In this document: positions 29,990 through 39,869 of the stretch, one piece after another
Numbering within the stretch: the first letter of the stretch is position 1
Layout of the letters: every line of letters begins with the position of its first letter
Origin: an uncultured Opitutaceae bacterium
Lineage (GTDB): Bacteria > Verrucomicrobiota > Verrucomicrobiia > Opitutales > Opitutaceae
Direction of reading: 5' to 3'
DNA length: 64,000 bases
Assembly: GCA_937958045.1 (NCBI GenBank)
Contig: CALFXL010000028.1
Coordinates: forward strand, 21,521-85,520
The notes under the pieces: model-generated
Told to the model about the DNA's origin: nothing
The model's database searches: none
What the model saw: the letters and a program-made list of their open reading frames with translations, nothing else
Position numbers and translations under genes: made by a program

Positions 29990-30508
29990 TTATTTTTTAG
30001 CGACGTTAAACAGTGTGCCGATCAGGTGGACGTTGTCCGTCAAATCTTCGACATCGATGCCGGTGATACTGAAGAGGCCGGACGTTTTTGCAAACTTGCC
30101 CGTGCCACCCGTGACCAGCAGCAGGCCGGTGAAAGGCCGCGGATAGTCGAGGCCGACTTGGATCAAGTGCACGCTGACCTCGAGATCGCCGCCGGGCAGA
30201 TGCAACGCGCCCGAACCCTCGATGAAGGTCGTGCCGGTGTTGAAATCGATATTGGCGACATACGCGAGATGACCGGTGAACGCCCCGAGGCCGGAGAGTT
30301 TGCCGGTTTGCTCGGCGAGGATGGAAAGCGTGCCGTCAGGATTCTCCTGCAAATCCACGAGCGTGGACTGCGCGGCTCCTTGGGTAATAACGATGTTTTT
30401 GGGGAGAAGCGGAGAGCCGAACGCGAGGCTGGAAATCGTGAGGGCGACAATAACGCTCAGCGCGCGAAAGGCGGAGCGGAAGGGTGAGGTTGAGCGAATA
30501 ACGTTCAT
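29990..30508 (-). CDS. Secreted protein of unknown function
   Basis: From the ATG at 30508 it has 172 residues, with a signal MNVIRSTSPFRSAFRALSVIVALTISSLAFG. The mature part is Gly/Thr-rich with beta-type alternation (TFIEGSGALHLPGGDLEVSVHLIQVGL, PRPFTGLLLVTGGTGKFAKTSGLFSITGID). The GGTGKFAKTSG stretch resembles small secreted beta-barrel proteins of the allene-oxide-cyclase type; this is only a shape similarity. A longer frame to 30619 precedes the signal and is rejected. Confidence 0.7.
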   Translation of the reverse strand: MNVIRSTSPFRSAFRALSVIVALTISSLAFGSPLLPKNIVITQGAAQSTLVDLQENPDGTLSILAEQTGKLSGLGAFTGHLAYVANIDFNTGTTFIEGSGALHLPGGDLEVSVHLIQVGLDYPRPFTGLLLVTGGTGKFAKTSGLFSITGIDVEDLTDNVHLIGTLFNVAKK

Positions 30509-30644
30509 GGTTGGGGAAAAGCGAGGCCGCTTGGACCCGAATTCCCCCGCGTAGTTCGCGCGTGTGCTTCGAATGATGCAGCGCAATTTGCCCGCTCGCG
30601 AAATGAGCTCTCTACGCACACTTCGCGAACACGGGCGGTGTTGG

Positions 30645-31556
30645 TTACACCAATGTCTTCACAAGCTCTTCCCGATCGCCGGGAAGAAGATCCATCGGGG
30701 CGATCTCGGGCATGGTGTAAGCGCCGGGACGCAGCCGGAGCGCCGCCGCACGCGCGCACGACACCATGATCTGCGCTGTGAGCGCAGGGTTGTTGATCGT
30801 CATGCGGAACTCAAAGAGCTGGTTGTGCGTGGTGCCGCTGACGCCCTTGCGCTCCATGCGCACGCCGTGGCCGACGTCCTTGAGCGCATCGATGCTCGGG
30901 ACGGCGAACACGCGCGTGTCGTCGTTGACGAAATAGTCGTCGGACTTGATCGCCTTTTCGACGGTTGCGAAATCCGCGCCGGGCTCGAGCTCCACATAAA
31001 CCATGCGACGGTGCACGCCGGTGCCGGTCGGGATGGTCATCGAGAGCGCGTCTTTTACGCCGGGTTTGCTCTTCGCACAAACCGAGTGGCCCATGCTCAT
31101 GCCGGGACCAAAATTGGTGTAAGTGATACCGCGGGGTGCCATCGCGAGCAGGAGGGCGCGGAGGACGGAATCGCTGCCCGGATCCCAGCCCGAAGAAATG
31201 ACGGCGACGCTGTTGTGCTCTTTGCCGATCGCATCGAGCGACTGGCGAAGATCCCAAAGTTTTTGGCCGTGAATATCGAAGCTGTCGACGGTGTGGATGC
31301 CCTTGCGCAGATAGAGCGGCGCGGTCTCGGGAATGCTGCGCGTGGGGCCGCAGAGGAGCGCGGCGTCCACTTTGCCGAGCGCTTCGACTTGGTCGGAAAT
31401 GGTGACGTCCGCGAGTTCGGGCGGAACCTCAGACTTGGACGCGTTGCGGCGGATGACGCCGGCGAGCTCCATGTCGGGGGCGGCTTGGACGGCTTCGACG
31501 GCGGAACGGCCGATATTGCCGTAGCCGACGACTGCGATGCGAAGGGTTTTGCTCAT
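30645..31556 (-). CDS. ddh: meso-Diaminopimelate D-dehydrogenase
   Basis: An NADPH-dependent enzyme that converts tetrahydrodipicolinate directly to meso-diaminopimelate, a one-step branch of lysine and peptidoglycan synthesis. From the ATG at 31556 it has 303 residues. The Rossmann motif RIAVVGYGNIGRSAVEA and conserved segments GPTRSIPETAPLYLRKGIHTVDSFDIH, ISSGWDPGSDSVLRAL and TNFGPGMSMGHSV identify it. It stands alone, without other lysine genes. The gene on its 5' side on the same strand ends at a terminator, so ddh has its own promoter in 31557-31621. Confidence 0.95.
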   Translation of the reverse strand: MSKTLRIAVVGYGNIGRSAVEAVQAAPDMELAGVIRRNASKSEVPPELADVTISDQVEALGKVDAALLCGPTRSIPETAPLYLRKGIHTVDSFDIHGQKLWDLRQSLDAIGKEHNSVAVISSGWDPGSDSVLRALLLAMAPRGITYTNFGPGMSMGHSVCAKSKPGVKDALSMTIPTGTGVHRRMVYVELEPGADFATVEKAIKSDDYFVNDDTRVFAVPSIDALKDVGHGVRMERKGVSGTTHNQLFEFRMTINNPALTAQIMVSCARAAALRLRPGAYTMPEIAPMDLLPGDREELVKTLV

Positions 31557-31621
31557 GGGATCGAACACTCAAACGCACGGCCGCACACTTGGAAAGTCCG
31601 CAGTCGATTTGGGGGTTAATG

Positions 31622-31653
31622 AAAAACACCCGGCCGCGCGAACGACCGGGTGT
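31622..31653 (-). terminator. Rho-independent terminator of the arabinanase gene
   Basis: The minus-strand stem ACACCCGG/CCGGGTGT (8 bp, 12-nt loop) is followed by TTTTTC, 48 bp after the arabinanase stop. Confidence 0.85.
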
Positions 31654-31701
31654 GATGACGCAAGAACGCACCGTGTTACGCGGGTGCGGAAGGGAGGCGC
31701 A

Positions 31702-33063
31702 TTAAGGCGCGACGAATTGCCAATGCTGATTCTGGCTGGAGCCATCGCTCCAGAACTCCACCACGGCGCCGTTCGTATTGGCGCCGCCGGTATCGAGGCA
31801 TTTGGCGTTGGCGCGATTGATGAGTTTATAATAACCGGAGCCGACCGCGGTGATGGTCCACTGCTGATTAAAGCTCGGTGAATTGCTCCATTGAGCGACC
31901 GGTGTGTCGTTGGCGGAATTGTTTACGCTATCGAGATATTTCCCGCCGGTGACACAGCTGATTTTATAATAACCATTGCTGAACGAAACATTCCAACGCT
32001 GGTTGTTACTGGCGCTGGATGACCATTGGGCGACGGTCGCGCCATCGGCGGTGGAGCCGAGATTGTCGAGATAACGCCCGGTGACCCGATTGCGGATTTT
32101 ATACGTGCCGTTGGCGATCGGTTGAGGCGAAGGCATATTCACACCAGCGGCCACCGGCCAGCCATTGCTCCAGCTCACAGTGGTGATGCGCAGCTTGGCA
32201 TTTCCATTATCGTTTCCGTCGTAGAAATGATACGTGAGTTTTCCCTCGCCGATACCGACATGACCGGGGCCGATGTAGCGACCGTCGCGATTCGGCAGGA
32301 AGGTGCTGCCGCCGTTGTTGAGCAAACTCACGCCGTTTTTATCGAGATAAGGGCCTGTGATGGAGGTCGATCGGCCAACTTGTGTATAATACGAGCTGCT
32401 GGTGCCGCTGCAGCAAAGACCGCGTTGAAAGAATAGATAATAATAACTGCCGTTCTTCACCAAATACGGTGCTTCGACATCGCCCGGGACGAGCAGCCAG
32501 CGGCTGGTGCCTTGGCGAAGTCCGGTGGACGGATTGAGCTGGATGAGGTCGATGCCCGATTGCCAGTTGCCATAGGTCATCCAGAGATTGTTTCCATCAC
32601 GCAGGATGGCGGGATCGATGGCATTGTTGGCGGCGACGATCAGACCGCGATCGGTCCAAGGGCCGGCGAGATTGGGCGCCGTGGCGAGGCCGATGGCGGC
32701 TGCTGCGCCACTGCCGGCACATGAATAATACAAGTAATATTGATTATTCATATAGATCACATCCGGCGCCCAGAATTGGCCGTTGAAATTATTGACGTAG
32801 TTATTGATCCAGCCCGGCCAAGTGCCGACCGGGAAAACAGTGTTTTCCACACGCCAGTCGGAGAAGTTGGCGTTGCTGGACGACATCGCCCAAACGCCGT
32901 TGCCGGTGGTGAATATCCAGTAACGTCCATCGGTGTTGCGGACCATCGTGGAGGGATCGTGGCTAGGTGGCTGGGCGTGGAGCAGGCCGGTGCCGAGCGC
33001 TAGCAAAAAAAGCCAGGCGAGGAGGCGGCGGATAAGCGGTGGGGTAGTGACTGATGCTTTCAT
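31702..33063 (-). CDS. Secreted endo-arabinanase GH43 with ricin-type lectin domain
   Basis: A five-bladed beta-propeller hydrolase acting on alpha-1,5-arabinan side chains of RG-I. The signal peptide ends at about residue 30 (GTGLLHA-Q). Predicted catalytic acids are Asp36 (SHDPS), Asp150 (AIDPAI) and Glu197 (VEAPY). FNGQFWAPDVIYMNNQYYLYYS is characteristic of arabinanases. Residues about 320-453 form a ricin B-type trefoil (CBM13) with three QW-type repeats (NNQRWNV, FNQQWTI, QNQHWQF) and K-x-L-D-x turns. It diverges from a GH2 beta-galactosidase gene. Endo rather than exo action is inferred from family resemblance. Confidence 0.93.
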   Translation of the reverse strand: MKASVTTPPLIRRLLAWLFLLALGTGLLHAQPPSHDPSTMVRNTDGRYWIFTTGNGVWAMSSSNANFSDWRVENTVFPVGTWPGWINNYVNNFNGQFWAPDVIYMNNQYYLYYSCAGSGAAAAIGLATAPNLAGPWTDRGLIVAANNAIDPAILRDGNNLWMTYGNWQSGIDLIQLNPSTGLRQGTSRWLLVPGDVEAPYLVKNGSYYYLFFQRGLCCSGTSSSYYTQVGRSTSITGPYLDKNGVSLLNNGGSTFLPNRDGRYIGPGHVGIGEGKLTYHFYDGNDNGNAKLRITTVSWSNGWPVAAGVNMPSPQPIANGTYKIRNRVTGRYLDNLGSTADGATVAQWSSSASNNQRWNVSFSNGYYKISCVTGGKYLDSVNNSANDTPVAQWSNSPSFNQQWTITAVGSGYYKLINRANAKCLDTGGANTNGAVVEFWSDGSSQNQHWQFVAP

Positions 33064-33457
33064 GACTTTTGGGGTGATTCGGCGAGCGGGGTAGTGCCGG
33101 AAGCGACGTCTCGCCGGCCATCGCGGCCGGTTGTCACCCCTTCATGCGCTGTCTCGAGTCAAAACCCGTCATCGTGAAGATGCGTGCGTAAGTTTTCCGG
33201 TGGACGTATCGGTGAAAAATCGGACGGCCGGGGACGAACCGGGATCCTCCCGGATGCTTGGCGTCCCGAAATTGTATCGAGTTTTTCAATACCACGGGAA
33301 CGTGGTGATTGCGCGTAGCGTTCGCGGACACGCCTCTTACGGTACGACGTCCGACGTTCTCTGTTGAGTGGCGTAAACACGCATCTCGTGATGCCTTTCC
33401 GCGTCTTTGTTACGTGGGCGATGCCCTTAGCAGTGTGACCCCATTTCAGTTCTCCCC
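33064..33457. promoter_or_regulatory. Divergent promoter region, arabinanase / beta-galactosidase
   Basis: A 394-bp region without a credible gene. It contains the 19-bp imperfect palindrome GTATCGA-GTTTT-TCAATAC (33274-33292, one mismatch) and directly after it the hairpin CCACG-GGAA-CGTGG (33292-33305). The palindrome is the best operator candidate for joint control of the two carbohydrate genes. Confidence 0.4.
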
Positions 33458-36400
33458 ATGAATATCCTGCGTGTTTCGTTTTCTCGTTGGCTGTTGACCG
33501 GCGCTGGTTTGTTGGCGGCGGGCGTTTCCGCAGTTATGTCCGCGGCGGGTACGGCGCCGGTATCGGTTTATCCGGTTCGGGTTGATGGCTTCACGCAATC
33601 GCTCGATGGCATCTGGTCGTTCAAATATCTCGAAGGCCAGGAGGCGGGCGACGACGCGGGATTTGTTGCCCCGACGTTTGATGTCTCGGCGTGGAATTCG
33701 ATTCGCGTGCCGGGTAACTGGGAGCTGCAGGGTTTCGCCGAGCCGAAGTATGCGTTGGAGCTAAAGAGCGGACTCGGGCTTTATCGTCGTTCGTTTCAGG
33801 TGCCGTCGAGTTGGCGCGAACGCGCGGTTTATCTGCGTTTCGAAGGCGTCGCCTACGGCTTCGAGGTTTGGGTGAACGGCGTGCATGTCGGCAGTTCGAA
33901 CGCCGGTGCGTATGCGCCGCACACCTTCGACATCACGCGTGCGCTCAAACCAGACGCGGATGCGGAAAACATCCTCGCGGTCAAAGTCACCACGGTGCCA
34001 CAGGGCTACGAGTTCGACGTCAATGACGACTGGGCGCTGTCGGGTATTTATCGCGAGGTGACTTTGTTTGCGCTGCCGCAAACGCATGTGCGCGACATCG
34101 CGACGCACACGGCCCTTTCGCCGACGGGCGATGCGCAGCTGCATGTTGCCGTGAAAACGAACAACGGCGACGCACGCGTTCACGCACGCTTGCTGGATCC
34201 GCGGGGAGCGCACGTCGCGGAGTTTGATTTGCCGGGCGATGCGAAAGGTCGTCATGCGACCTCGGTGAAGATTGCCGATCCGCATTTGTGGACCGCGGAA
34301 ACGCCGTCGCTTTATCGCCTGCAGCTCACGGTGTCGGCGCGCGGAGAAACATTGCAGACGATTGAAGAGCGCATCGGGTTGCGCGAAGTTTCCATCGTCG
34401 ATGGCGTGCTTCTGCTCAACGGCCGCCCGATCAAGTTGCGCGGCGTGAATCGTCACGATCTCAGTCCCGATACGGGTCGCGCGGTGACGGAGGAACAGAT
34501 GCGGCGCGATCTGGAGTTGATGAAACGCGGCAACATCAACTTCGTGCGCACGTCGCATTATCCCTCGCATCCGCGTTTCATCGAGCTCTGCGACGAACTC
34601 GGCTTCTACGTGATGTGCGAAGTCTCGATCGGCAAGGGCGAGGAGCATCTCGAAAAACCCGAGTATCGCGACACGGTGCTGGCGCGCGTGGAGCCGACGG
34701 TCACGCGCGATCGCAATCGCGCGTCGGTCATCATCTGGAGCATCGGCAACGAAAATCCGGTGACTGAAATCGAGATGGAAGCCGGGCGTCTCGCGAAGCA
34801 GCTCGATCCGTCACGACCGATCTGCATTCCGAAGATTGGCAGTTATTTCGCGAAGAACTACGATCGCATCCCCGAGTTCGTGGACATCTTTTCGCCGCAT
34901 TATCCGGTGAATGCGACGGTGCTCGATTACACGACGAAGCTGCGTCGTCCGACGATCTTCACCGAATACGCGCACGCGCTCGGTCTCGCGACGGATCGCG
35001 TCCAGGGGCAGTGGGAGATCATCCAAAGTCATCCGCATTTCGCGGGTGCGGCGGTATGGCATTTTATGGATCAAGGCATCCTCCGCCGCAGCGCGGAGCC
35101 GGTTGATCGAAGCCAACCGACGATGTATGCGTGGATCGACCGGCATCATTATTACGACACGAACGGTAACGATGGCGCGGACGGCATCGTGTATGCGGAT
35201 CGCACGCCGCAGACCGATTTCTGGCTCGTGCGAAAAGTGTACGCACCGGTGCAAATCGAAGAACGCTCGGCGGCGGTTGAGCCGGGGCGACGCGAGATCG
35301 CCGTCACGGTGGAAAACCGTCACGATTTCCGCGGGCTCACCGGCATGAAGCTCGTCTGGTCGCTCACGCGCAATGGCCGCGAACTCGAACGCGGTGCGCT
35401 TCCGTTGAGCGCCGCTGCTCGCGAAAAAGAACGCGTGGCGATCGGCGTGAATATTCCGTCGGACGCGGCTGATGATGTGTTGCTGCTCGAGCTGCGCTGT
35501 CTCGACGAAGACGGTCGGCAGATCAACGAGCGCACGCTGATGCTCGAACAACCGCGGGCGAACATCGCCGCGTGGACGACGCAATTGCCGACGAGTGCGC
35601 TGCGCGTCGACGAAACTACCGACGCGATCACGATCGCGCATAAACGTTGGACTCTCGCCGTGAAGCGCACATCGGGCGAACTCACGATTCGCGATCGCGC
35701 AGGACGCGTGTTGGTCGCAGGCATTTATCCGCACGCGGGGCGCCATCCCACGATGTCGGAAGTGAACACCGGCAAGAAAGCCGGACTCTGGCTCAGCTCG
35801 ACGCTTACGCAAATCGAGTCGCCCGCAGTGACTATTTCGCGCGAAGGCGATGGCGCGCGGCTTTCGGTGAAGGGCCGTTATCCGCGTCCCGGCGCCGCGG
35901 AGCAGGCGTTTGTCGGCGGATATGAAGCGGCGATCGCGGCGAATGGCGTGATCACGCTCCGCTACGATTTCACGATCGAGCATGCGAAAGGACTTTTCTC
36001 GGAAGCCGGTCTTTCGGTGGCGTTGCCGGCAAGCGCGACGGAGTTTCGTTGGTTCGGTCAAGGACCGTACGCGGGTTATCCCGGCAAAGATCGTCTCACG
36101 GAAATCGGCCTCTATCACCTCACACGCGACGATCTGCATTTTCAGGGAAATCGCCGCGAGACGCAGCTCGCACTGCTGACATCGCCTGGCGGCGCAGGCG
36201 TGGCATTGGTGACACCATCCGCGGATGTCGCCGTCGAACGCGCGGGCGCACAAACGTTGCTGAGCCACAACGCGGTGATCGCGGGACTCGGCAATAAGTT
36301 CACGCCGCCCGAGACCACCATCGACGCCGCGACGCTACCGCGGATCACCGGAGCGTTTTCACTCGTGCCGCTCGACGACGTGTGGCCTGCCGCGCTGGTG

Positions 36401-36469
36401 CGCATTTTCGGCGAACCGGCGGCGGCGACGCAGGTATTTTCGCCGTTCTACCATAGCTACGACCAGTAA
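33458..36469 (+). CDS. Beta-galactosidase-type GH2 (LacZ architecture)
   Basis: A 1003-residue GH2 enzyme with an N-terminal hydrophobic signal (about residues 1-30). Domain order is sugar-binding jelly roll, immunoglobulin-like domain, TIM barrel, and the C-terminal beta-galactosidase small-chain domain. The acid/base is Glu432 (IIWSIGNEN) and the nucleophile Glu503 (PTIFTEYAHALG). NRHDLSPDTGR and VRTSHYPSHPRFIELCDELGFYV are LacZ barrel motifs. In this context the substrate is probably galactan side chains or galacto-oligosaccharides of pectin; specificity is inferred. Confidence 0.95.
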   Translation: MNILRVSFSRWLLTGAGLLAAGVSAVMSAAGTAPVSVYPVRVDGFTQSLDGIWSFKYLEGQEAGDDAGFVAPTFDVSAWNSIRVPGNWELQGFAEPKYALELKSGLGLYRRSFQVPSSWRERAVYLRFEGVAYGFEVWVNGVHVGSSNAGAYAPHTFDITRALKPDADAENILAVKVTTVPQGYEFDVNDDWALSGIYREVTLFALPQTHVRDIATHTALSPTGDAQLHVAVKTNNGDARVHARLLDPRGAHVAEFDLPGDAKGRHATSVKIADPHLWTAETPSLYRLQLTVSARGETLQTIEERIGLREVSIVDGVLLLNGRPIKLRGVNRHDLSPDTGRAVTEEQMRRDLELMKRGNINFVRTSHYPSHPRFIELCDELGFYVMCEVSIGKGEEHLEKPEYRDTVLARVEPTVTRDRNRASVIIWSIGNENPVTEIEMEAGRLAKQLDPSRPICIPKIGSYFAKNYDRIPEFVDIFSPHYPVNATVLDYTTKLRRPTIFTEYAHALGLATDRVQGQWEIIQSHPHFAGAAVWHFMDQGILRRSAEPVDRSQPTMYAWIDRHHYYDTNGNDGADGIVYADRTPQTDFWLVRKVYAPVQIEERSAAVEPGRREIAVTVENRHDFRGLTGMKLVWSLTRNGRELERGALPLSAAAREKERVAIGVNIPSDAADDVLLLELRCLDEDGRQINERTLMLEQPRANIAAWTTQLPTSALRVDETTDAITIAHKRWTLAVKRTSGELTIRDRAGRVLVAGIYPHAGRHPTMSEVNTGKKAGLWLSSTLTQIESPAVTISREGDGARLSVKGRYPRPGAAEQAFVGGYEAAIAANGVITLRYDFTIEHAKGLFSEAGLSVALPASATEFRWFGQGPYAGYPGKDRLTEIGLYHLTRDDLHFQGNRRETQLALLTSPGGAGVALVTPSADVAVERAGAQTLLSHNAVIAGLGNKFTPPETTIDAATLPRITGAFSLVPLDDVWPAALVRIFGEPAAATQVFSPFYHSYDQ

Positions 36470-36616
36470 TCGGTTGCGCCTCCACTTTGTGGAAACAGCC
36501 GCAGGCTTCAACGGCATGGCGGTTGTGTTGACCAGCGATCGATTGACGCCCAACCGTCCATCAACCGCGCGTGATGTCGCGCGCGGCGCTTTCACCCCAA
36601 TCAACCCGGAGCCATT

Positions 36617-37258
36617 ATGAGAATGTCGCACGCGGAGCGTGAGTATTTCCTCACGGTCGCAACAGCAGGAACTCGTTATTTGGAATACGGGTCAGGCGGC
36701 AGCACCAAGCTGGCTGTGCAGTTGTCGAATCTGCGTCACATCGTGTCCGTCGAATCGGATCCAAACTACATCTCGAATCATGTGCGCGATGACGACGTCG
36801 TGCGCGGGGCGGAGGCGGATGGTCGTTTGCGTTTTTTGATCATCGATATCGGCTCGACAGGGGAGTGGGGACATCCGCGCGACGAATCGAAAAAATACCT
36901 TTGGCCCAATTACGCGCTCGCTCCGTATCTCGCGGGCGAACGTCCTGACACGATTCTGATCGACGGGCGTTTTCGGGTGGCGTGCGGATTGGTCGCTGCG
37001 CTCGAGGTTCCGGCCGCGCGTGTGCTCGTGCATGATTACACGGATCGCCGGCAGTATCATTTGTTGGAGGAATTTTTCACCGTCGTGCGTCGCGTCGATA
37101 CGCTCGTGGAGCTCGCGCGGAAACAGATCTTCGACGCGGGGCGGGCGCAGGCTTTGTTGAAAAAATATCTCTACGCGCCCGCAGACGCGCCCCAGACGCT
37201 CACCTTGCGCGCGCGCAGTCGTGCGCGGGTTTTGCGGCAACGACTTTTGCACTTATGA
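36617..37258 (+). CDS. SAM-dependent methyltransferase-like protein
   Basis: A 213-residue protein with a Rossmann motif TRYLEYGSGGSTKLAV (residues 19-34) and strand-2 acid VSVESDPNYI, typical of class I methyltransferases found with polysaccharide or O-antigen genes. DTILIDGRFRVACGLVAALEVPAARVLVHDYTDR resembles the C-terminal half of that group. The start ATG has GGAG six bases upstream. A more upstream boundary is excluded by lack of start codons. The partner substrate is unknown. Confidence 0.8.
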   Translation: MRMSHAEREYFLTVATAGTRYLEYGSGGSTKLAVQLSNLRHIVSVESDPNYISNHVRDDDVVRGAEADGRLRFLIIDIGSTGEWGHPRDESKKYLWPNYALAPYLAGERPDTILIDGRFRVACGLVAALEVPAARVLVHDYTDRRQYHLLEEFFTVVRRVDTLVELARKQIFDAGRAQALLKKYLYAPADAPQTLTLRARSRARVLRQRLLHL

Positions 37259-37274
37259 TAAGCGGAATTCGCGC

Positions 37275-37661
37275 ATGAGTGTGCACGTCGTACGTCTCGG
37301 AACGCCCCGCTTGCCTGGTGAAGGTCTTCGCATCGGCACGGTGCGACGTCCGCCGCGCGGTGTGCCGAAGGCGAAGTTTTCATCGGGCAACTGGTACGAC
37401 GTGTGGTTTCCGAATCTGGCGCCGTCGCCCGCCACGATGGCGATCGCGCTCAAAGGGAAAACCGATGCCGATTGGGCGCGGTTCGCGCGGAAGTACAAAG
37501 CCGAGATGGCCACGCCCGCGGCGCGCCACGATCTGCAGTTGCTGGCGGCGCTGTCGCATACGACGGATTTTTCGGTCGGCTGTTATTGCGAAAACGAAGC
37601 GCGCTGCCACCGCTCGCTCTTGCGTGAGTTGTTGCAGGAAAACGGCGCTGCGCTCGCCTGA
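37275..37661 (+). CDS. DUF488 family protein
   Basis: From the ATG at 37275 it has 128 residues. It has the DUF488 pattern: VVRLGTPRLPGEGLRIGTVRRPPRGVPK, YDVWFPNLAPS, WARFARKYKAEM and the C-terminal cysteine motif GCYCENEARCHRSLLRELL. Function is not established for the family. It lies 16 bp after the methyltransferase gene and probably shares its transcript. Confidence 0.9.
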   Translation: MSVHVVRLGTPRLPGEGLRIGTVRRPPRGVPKAKFSSGNWYDVWFPNLAPSPATMAIALKGKTDADWARFARKYKAEMATPAARHDLQLLAALSHTTDFSVGCYCENEARCHRSLLRELLQENGAALA

Positions 37662-37718
37662 ACGGGTCGCTTATTTTTCCGTGCGTTTGGCGGATTCTGC
37701 GGCATGGTATGTGTTTCC

Positions 37719-38990
37719 ATGTCCGATCTCGCCCAACTCGTCACATCCATCGCTCAACGCGCCCGCGCGGCGTCGCTTGTCCTGGCGACGACCCCGACTG
37801 CGCAAAAAAACGCGGCGCTCTCCCGTCTGGCCGAATTGATCGAGCAATCGCATGAACCGATTCTCGCGGCCAACGCCAAGGACCTTGCTGAAGCGGAAGC
37901 GAACGGACTGACGAAAGCGCAGATCGAGCGCCTCACGCTCAATCCCCAGCGTCTGGCCTTGCTTGCGGAGAGCGTGCGCCAGGTGGTCGCGCTGCCCGAT
38001 CCGGTCGGCGAGCTTTTGGACGAAACGACGCGCCCCAACGGTTTGCGCATCCGCCGCGTACGCGTGCCCATCGGCGTGATCGGCATCATTTATGAAGCGC
38101 GCCCGAACGTGACGATCGATTGCGCGATTCTCTGTTTGAAGAGTGGTAACGCGGCGATCCTTCGCGGCGGCAAAGAAATTTTCCACACCAACACCGCGCT
38201 CGCGACCTTGATCACGCAGGCGCTTGAGCACGCGGGCATCCCCGGCGATGCGGTGCAGCTCATTCCCACGACCGATCGCGCGGCGCTCAATACGCTGCTC
38301 ACGCTTGATCAATACGTGCACTGCATCATCCCGCGCGGTGGCGAGGGGCTCATCCGTTTTGTCGCCGAAAACGCGACCATTCCCGTCATCAAGCACTACA
38401 ACGGCATCTGCTTCGTCTATCTCGACAAAGCCGCCGATCCCGCGCTCGCCGAGACGATCACCGTCAACGCCAAGGCGCAGCGCGTCTCCGTCTGCAACGC
38501 CGCCGAACAGCTCTTGGTTCATCGTGACGTGGCCGCGTCGCTCCTGCCGCGCGTGGCGCGTGCGCTTCGGGCGAAAAACGTCGAACTGCGCTGCGACATC
38601 GCGAGCGCGGCGATTCTCACGCACGAAAATATTCCCTCCACGCTCGCGACCGATGCGGATTATCGCACCGAGTTTCTCGATTACGTGATCGCCGTGCGCA
38701 TCGTGGATTCGCTCGAGTCGGCCATCACCATCATCAATCGCGACAGCTCCGCACACAGCGATGCGATCGTGACGACGGATGAAACCGCGGCCCGCCGCTT
38801 CCAAGCCGGCGTCGATAGCGCGGCGGTGTTTTGGAACGCATCGACCCGTTTCAACGACGGTTTCGAGTTTGGTTTCGGCGCCGAGATCGGCATCAGCACG
38901 GATCGCCTCCACGCACGCGGGCCGATGGGTCTGCGCGAGCTGTGCACCTATAAATTCCTCGTCGATGGCACCGGTCAGGTGCGAGGTTGA
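37719..38990 (+). CDS. proA: Gamma-glutamyl phosphate reductase
   Basis: ProA reduces gamma-glutamyl phosphate to glutamate semialdehyde in proline synthesis, using NADPH. From the ATG at 37719 it has 423 residues. Cys259 in AQRVSVCNAAEQLLVH is the catalytic thiol. PIGVIGIIYEARPNVTIDCAILCLKSGNAAILRGGKE is the dinucleotide-binding signature, and GPMGLRELCTYKF is near the C-terminus. proB is not in the window. It follows the DUF488 gene by 57 bp. Confidence 0.97.
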   Translation: MSDLAQLVTSIAQRARAASLVLATTPTAQKNAALSRLAELIEQSHEPILAANAKDLAEAEANGLTKAQIERLTLNPQRLALLAESVRQVVALPDPVGELLDETTRPNGLRIRRVRVPIGVIGIIYEARPNVTIDCAILCLKSGNAAILRGGKEIFHTNTALATLITQALEHAGIPGDAVQLIPTTDRAALNTLLTLDQYVHCIIPRGGEGLIRFVAENATIPVIKHYNGICFVYLDKAADPALAETITVNAKAQRVSVCNAAEQLLVHRDVAASLLPRVARALRAKNVELRCDIASAAILTHENIPSTLATDADYRTEFLDYVIAVRIVDSLESAITIINRDSSAHSDAIVTTDETAARRFQAGVDSAAVFWNASTRFNDGFEFGFGAEIGISTDRLHARGPMGLRELCTYKFLVDGTGQVRG

Positions 38991-39091
38991 CGCACCGGGT
39001 GCGTAAGTCGCGCGCCCAAGGTGATTTTCCCGTATTGGACTCCCGAGAATTTTTCCTAAACAAGCTGCGCGAACAGGTGTCAGTGTTCATC

Positions 39092-39727
39092 ATGGCCACG
39101 AGCAAACCACTCCCGATCATTCTGGCCGCGTGCCTGACGGCATCCGCTGTGGCACAAACGCCGGAACAAGCCCCCGAACAACCCCCGGCGTCGGAGCAAT
39201 CGTCGACGACCACCACCACGACGCGCACGCGTGGCATTTCCCGCGAAGCCTCCGCCGCGCTCTCGGCCGCCTATCGTTATCAACCGCCGCCGCCCGAGCC
39301 GGAAGAAACCGATGAAGACTTGGACATGCGCGAAGTGGATCGTCCGCGCAACGAGATCATCCGACTGCCGCGTTATCTCGTCGAAGAGCAGCGTCCGCCC
39401 ATTTTCTCCGAACAAAATCTCTACAACCGTCAGCAGCTCGAGAAGCTCGCCGCGCAGCGTTACCTCAGTGAATTCCACCGCAACATGCTGAGCCGCTACC
39501 GCATCGGTCGCGAAGACCAGGCCTTTGCGCAGTTGATGTATCAGGAGAATCAGCGTTTGCAGTCGCTCTCCACGTTTGGCCAGCAAGCCTCGCTCTACCG
39601 CGCGGCTGGCGATGAAGAAAAAGCCGACGCTGTGGAAGAGCAGGCGAACTCGAGTTTTGTGCGCCAGCCCGATGTCGGCACGACGCGCCTGCCCGGAGCA
39701 CCTTTCGGAATCCAGCAACCGCGCTGA
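39092..39727 (+). CDS. Secreted proline/glutamine-rich protein of unknown function
   Basis: From the ATG at 39092 it has 211 residues. The signal peptide MATSKPLPIILAACLTASAVA-Q is followed by a Pro/Glu/Ser/Thr linker with a run of threonines (to about residue 70). The rest is charged and helical (LVEEQRPPIFSEQNLYNRQQLEKLAAQRYLSEFHRNML), probably a periplasmic coiled coil. No family was recognised. An upstream start at 38987 overlaps proA and precedes the signal, so it is rejected. Confidence 0.75.
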   Translation: MATSKPLPIILAACLTASAVAQTPEQAPEQPPASEQSSTTTTTTRTRGISREASAALSAAYRYQPPPPEPEETDEDLDMREVDRPRNEIIRLPRYLVEEQRPPIFSEQNLYNRQQLEKLAAQRYLSEFHRNMLSRYRIGREDQAFAQLMYQENQRLQSLSTFGQQASLYRAAGDEEKADAVEEQANSSFVRQPDVGTTRLPGAPFGIQQPR

Positions 39728-39869
39728 GTCTCGATCGCGGCGGCGTGTTCAGTTTTTTCGCCGTTTTTCCATCCCAAAATATCGCAACGGGCTGGTTTCA
39801 AACGATCGTGGGAAAACCTGCCGCCGTGCTTGCCGCGCGCGTGCCAGTGCTATTTACCCGTGGCCTCCG

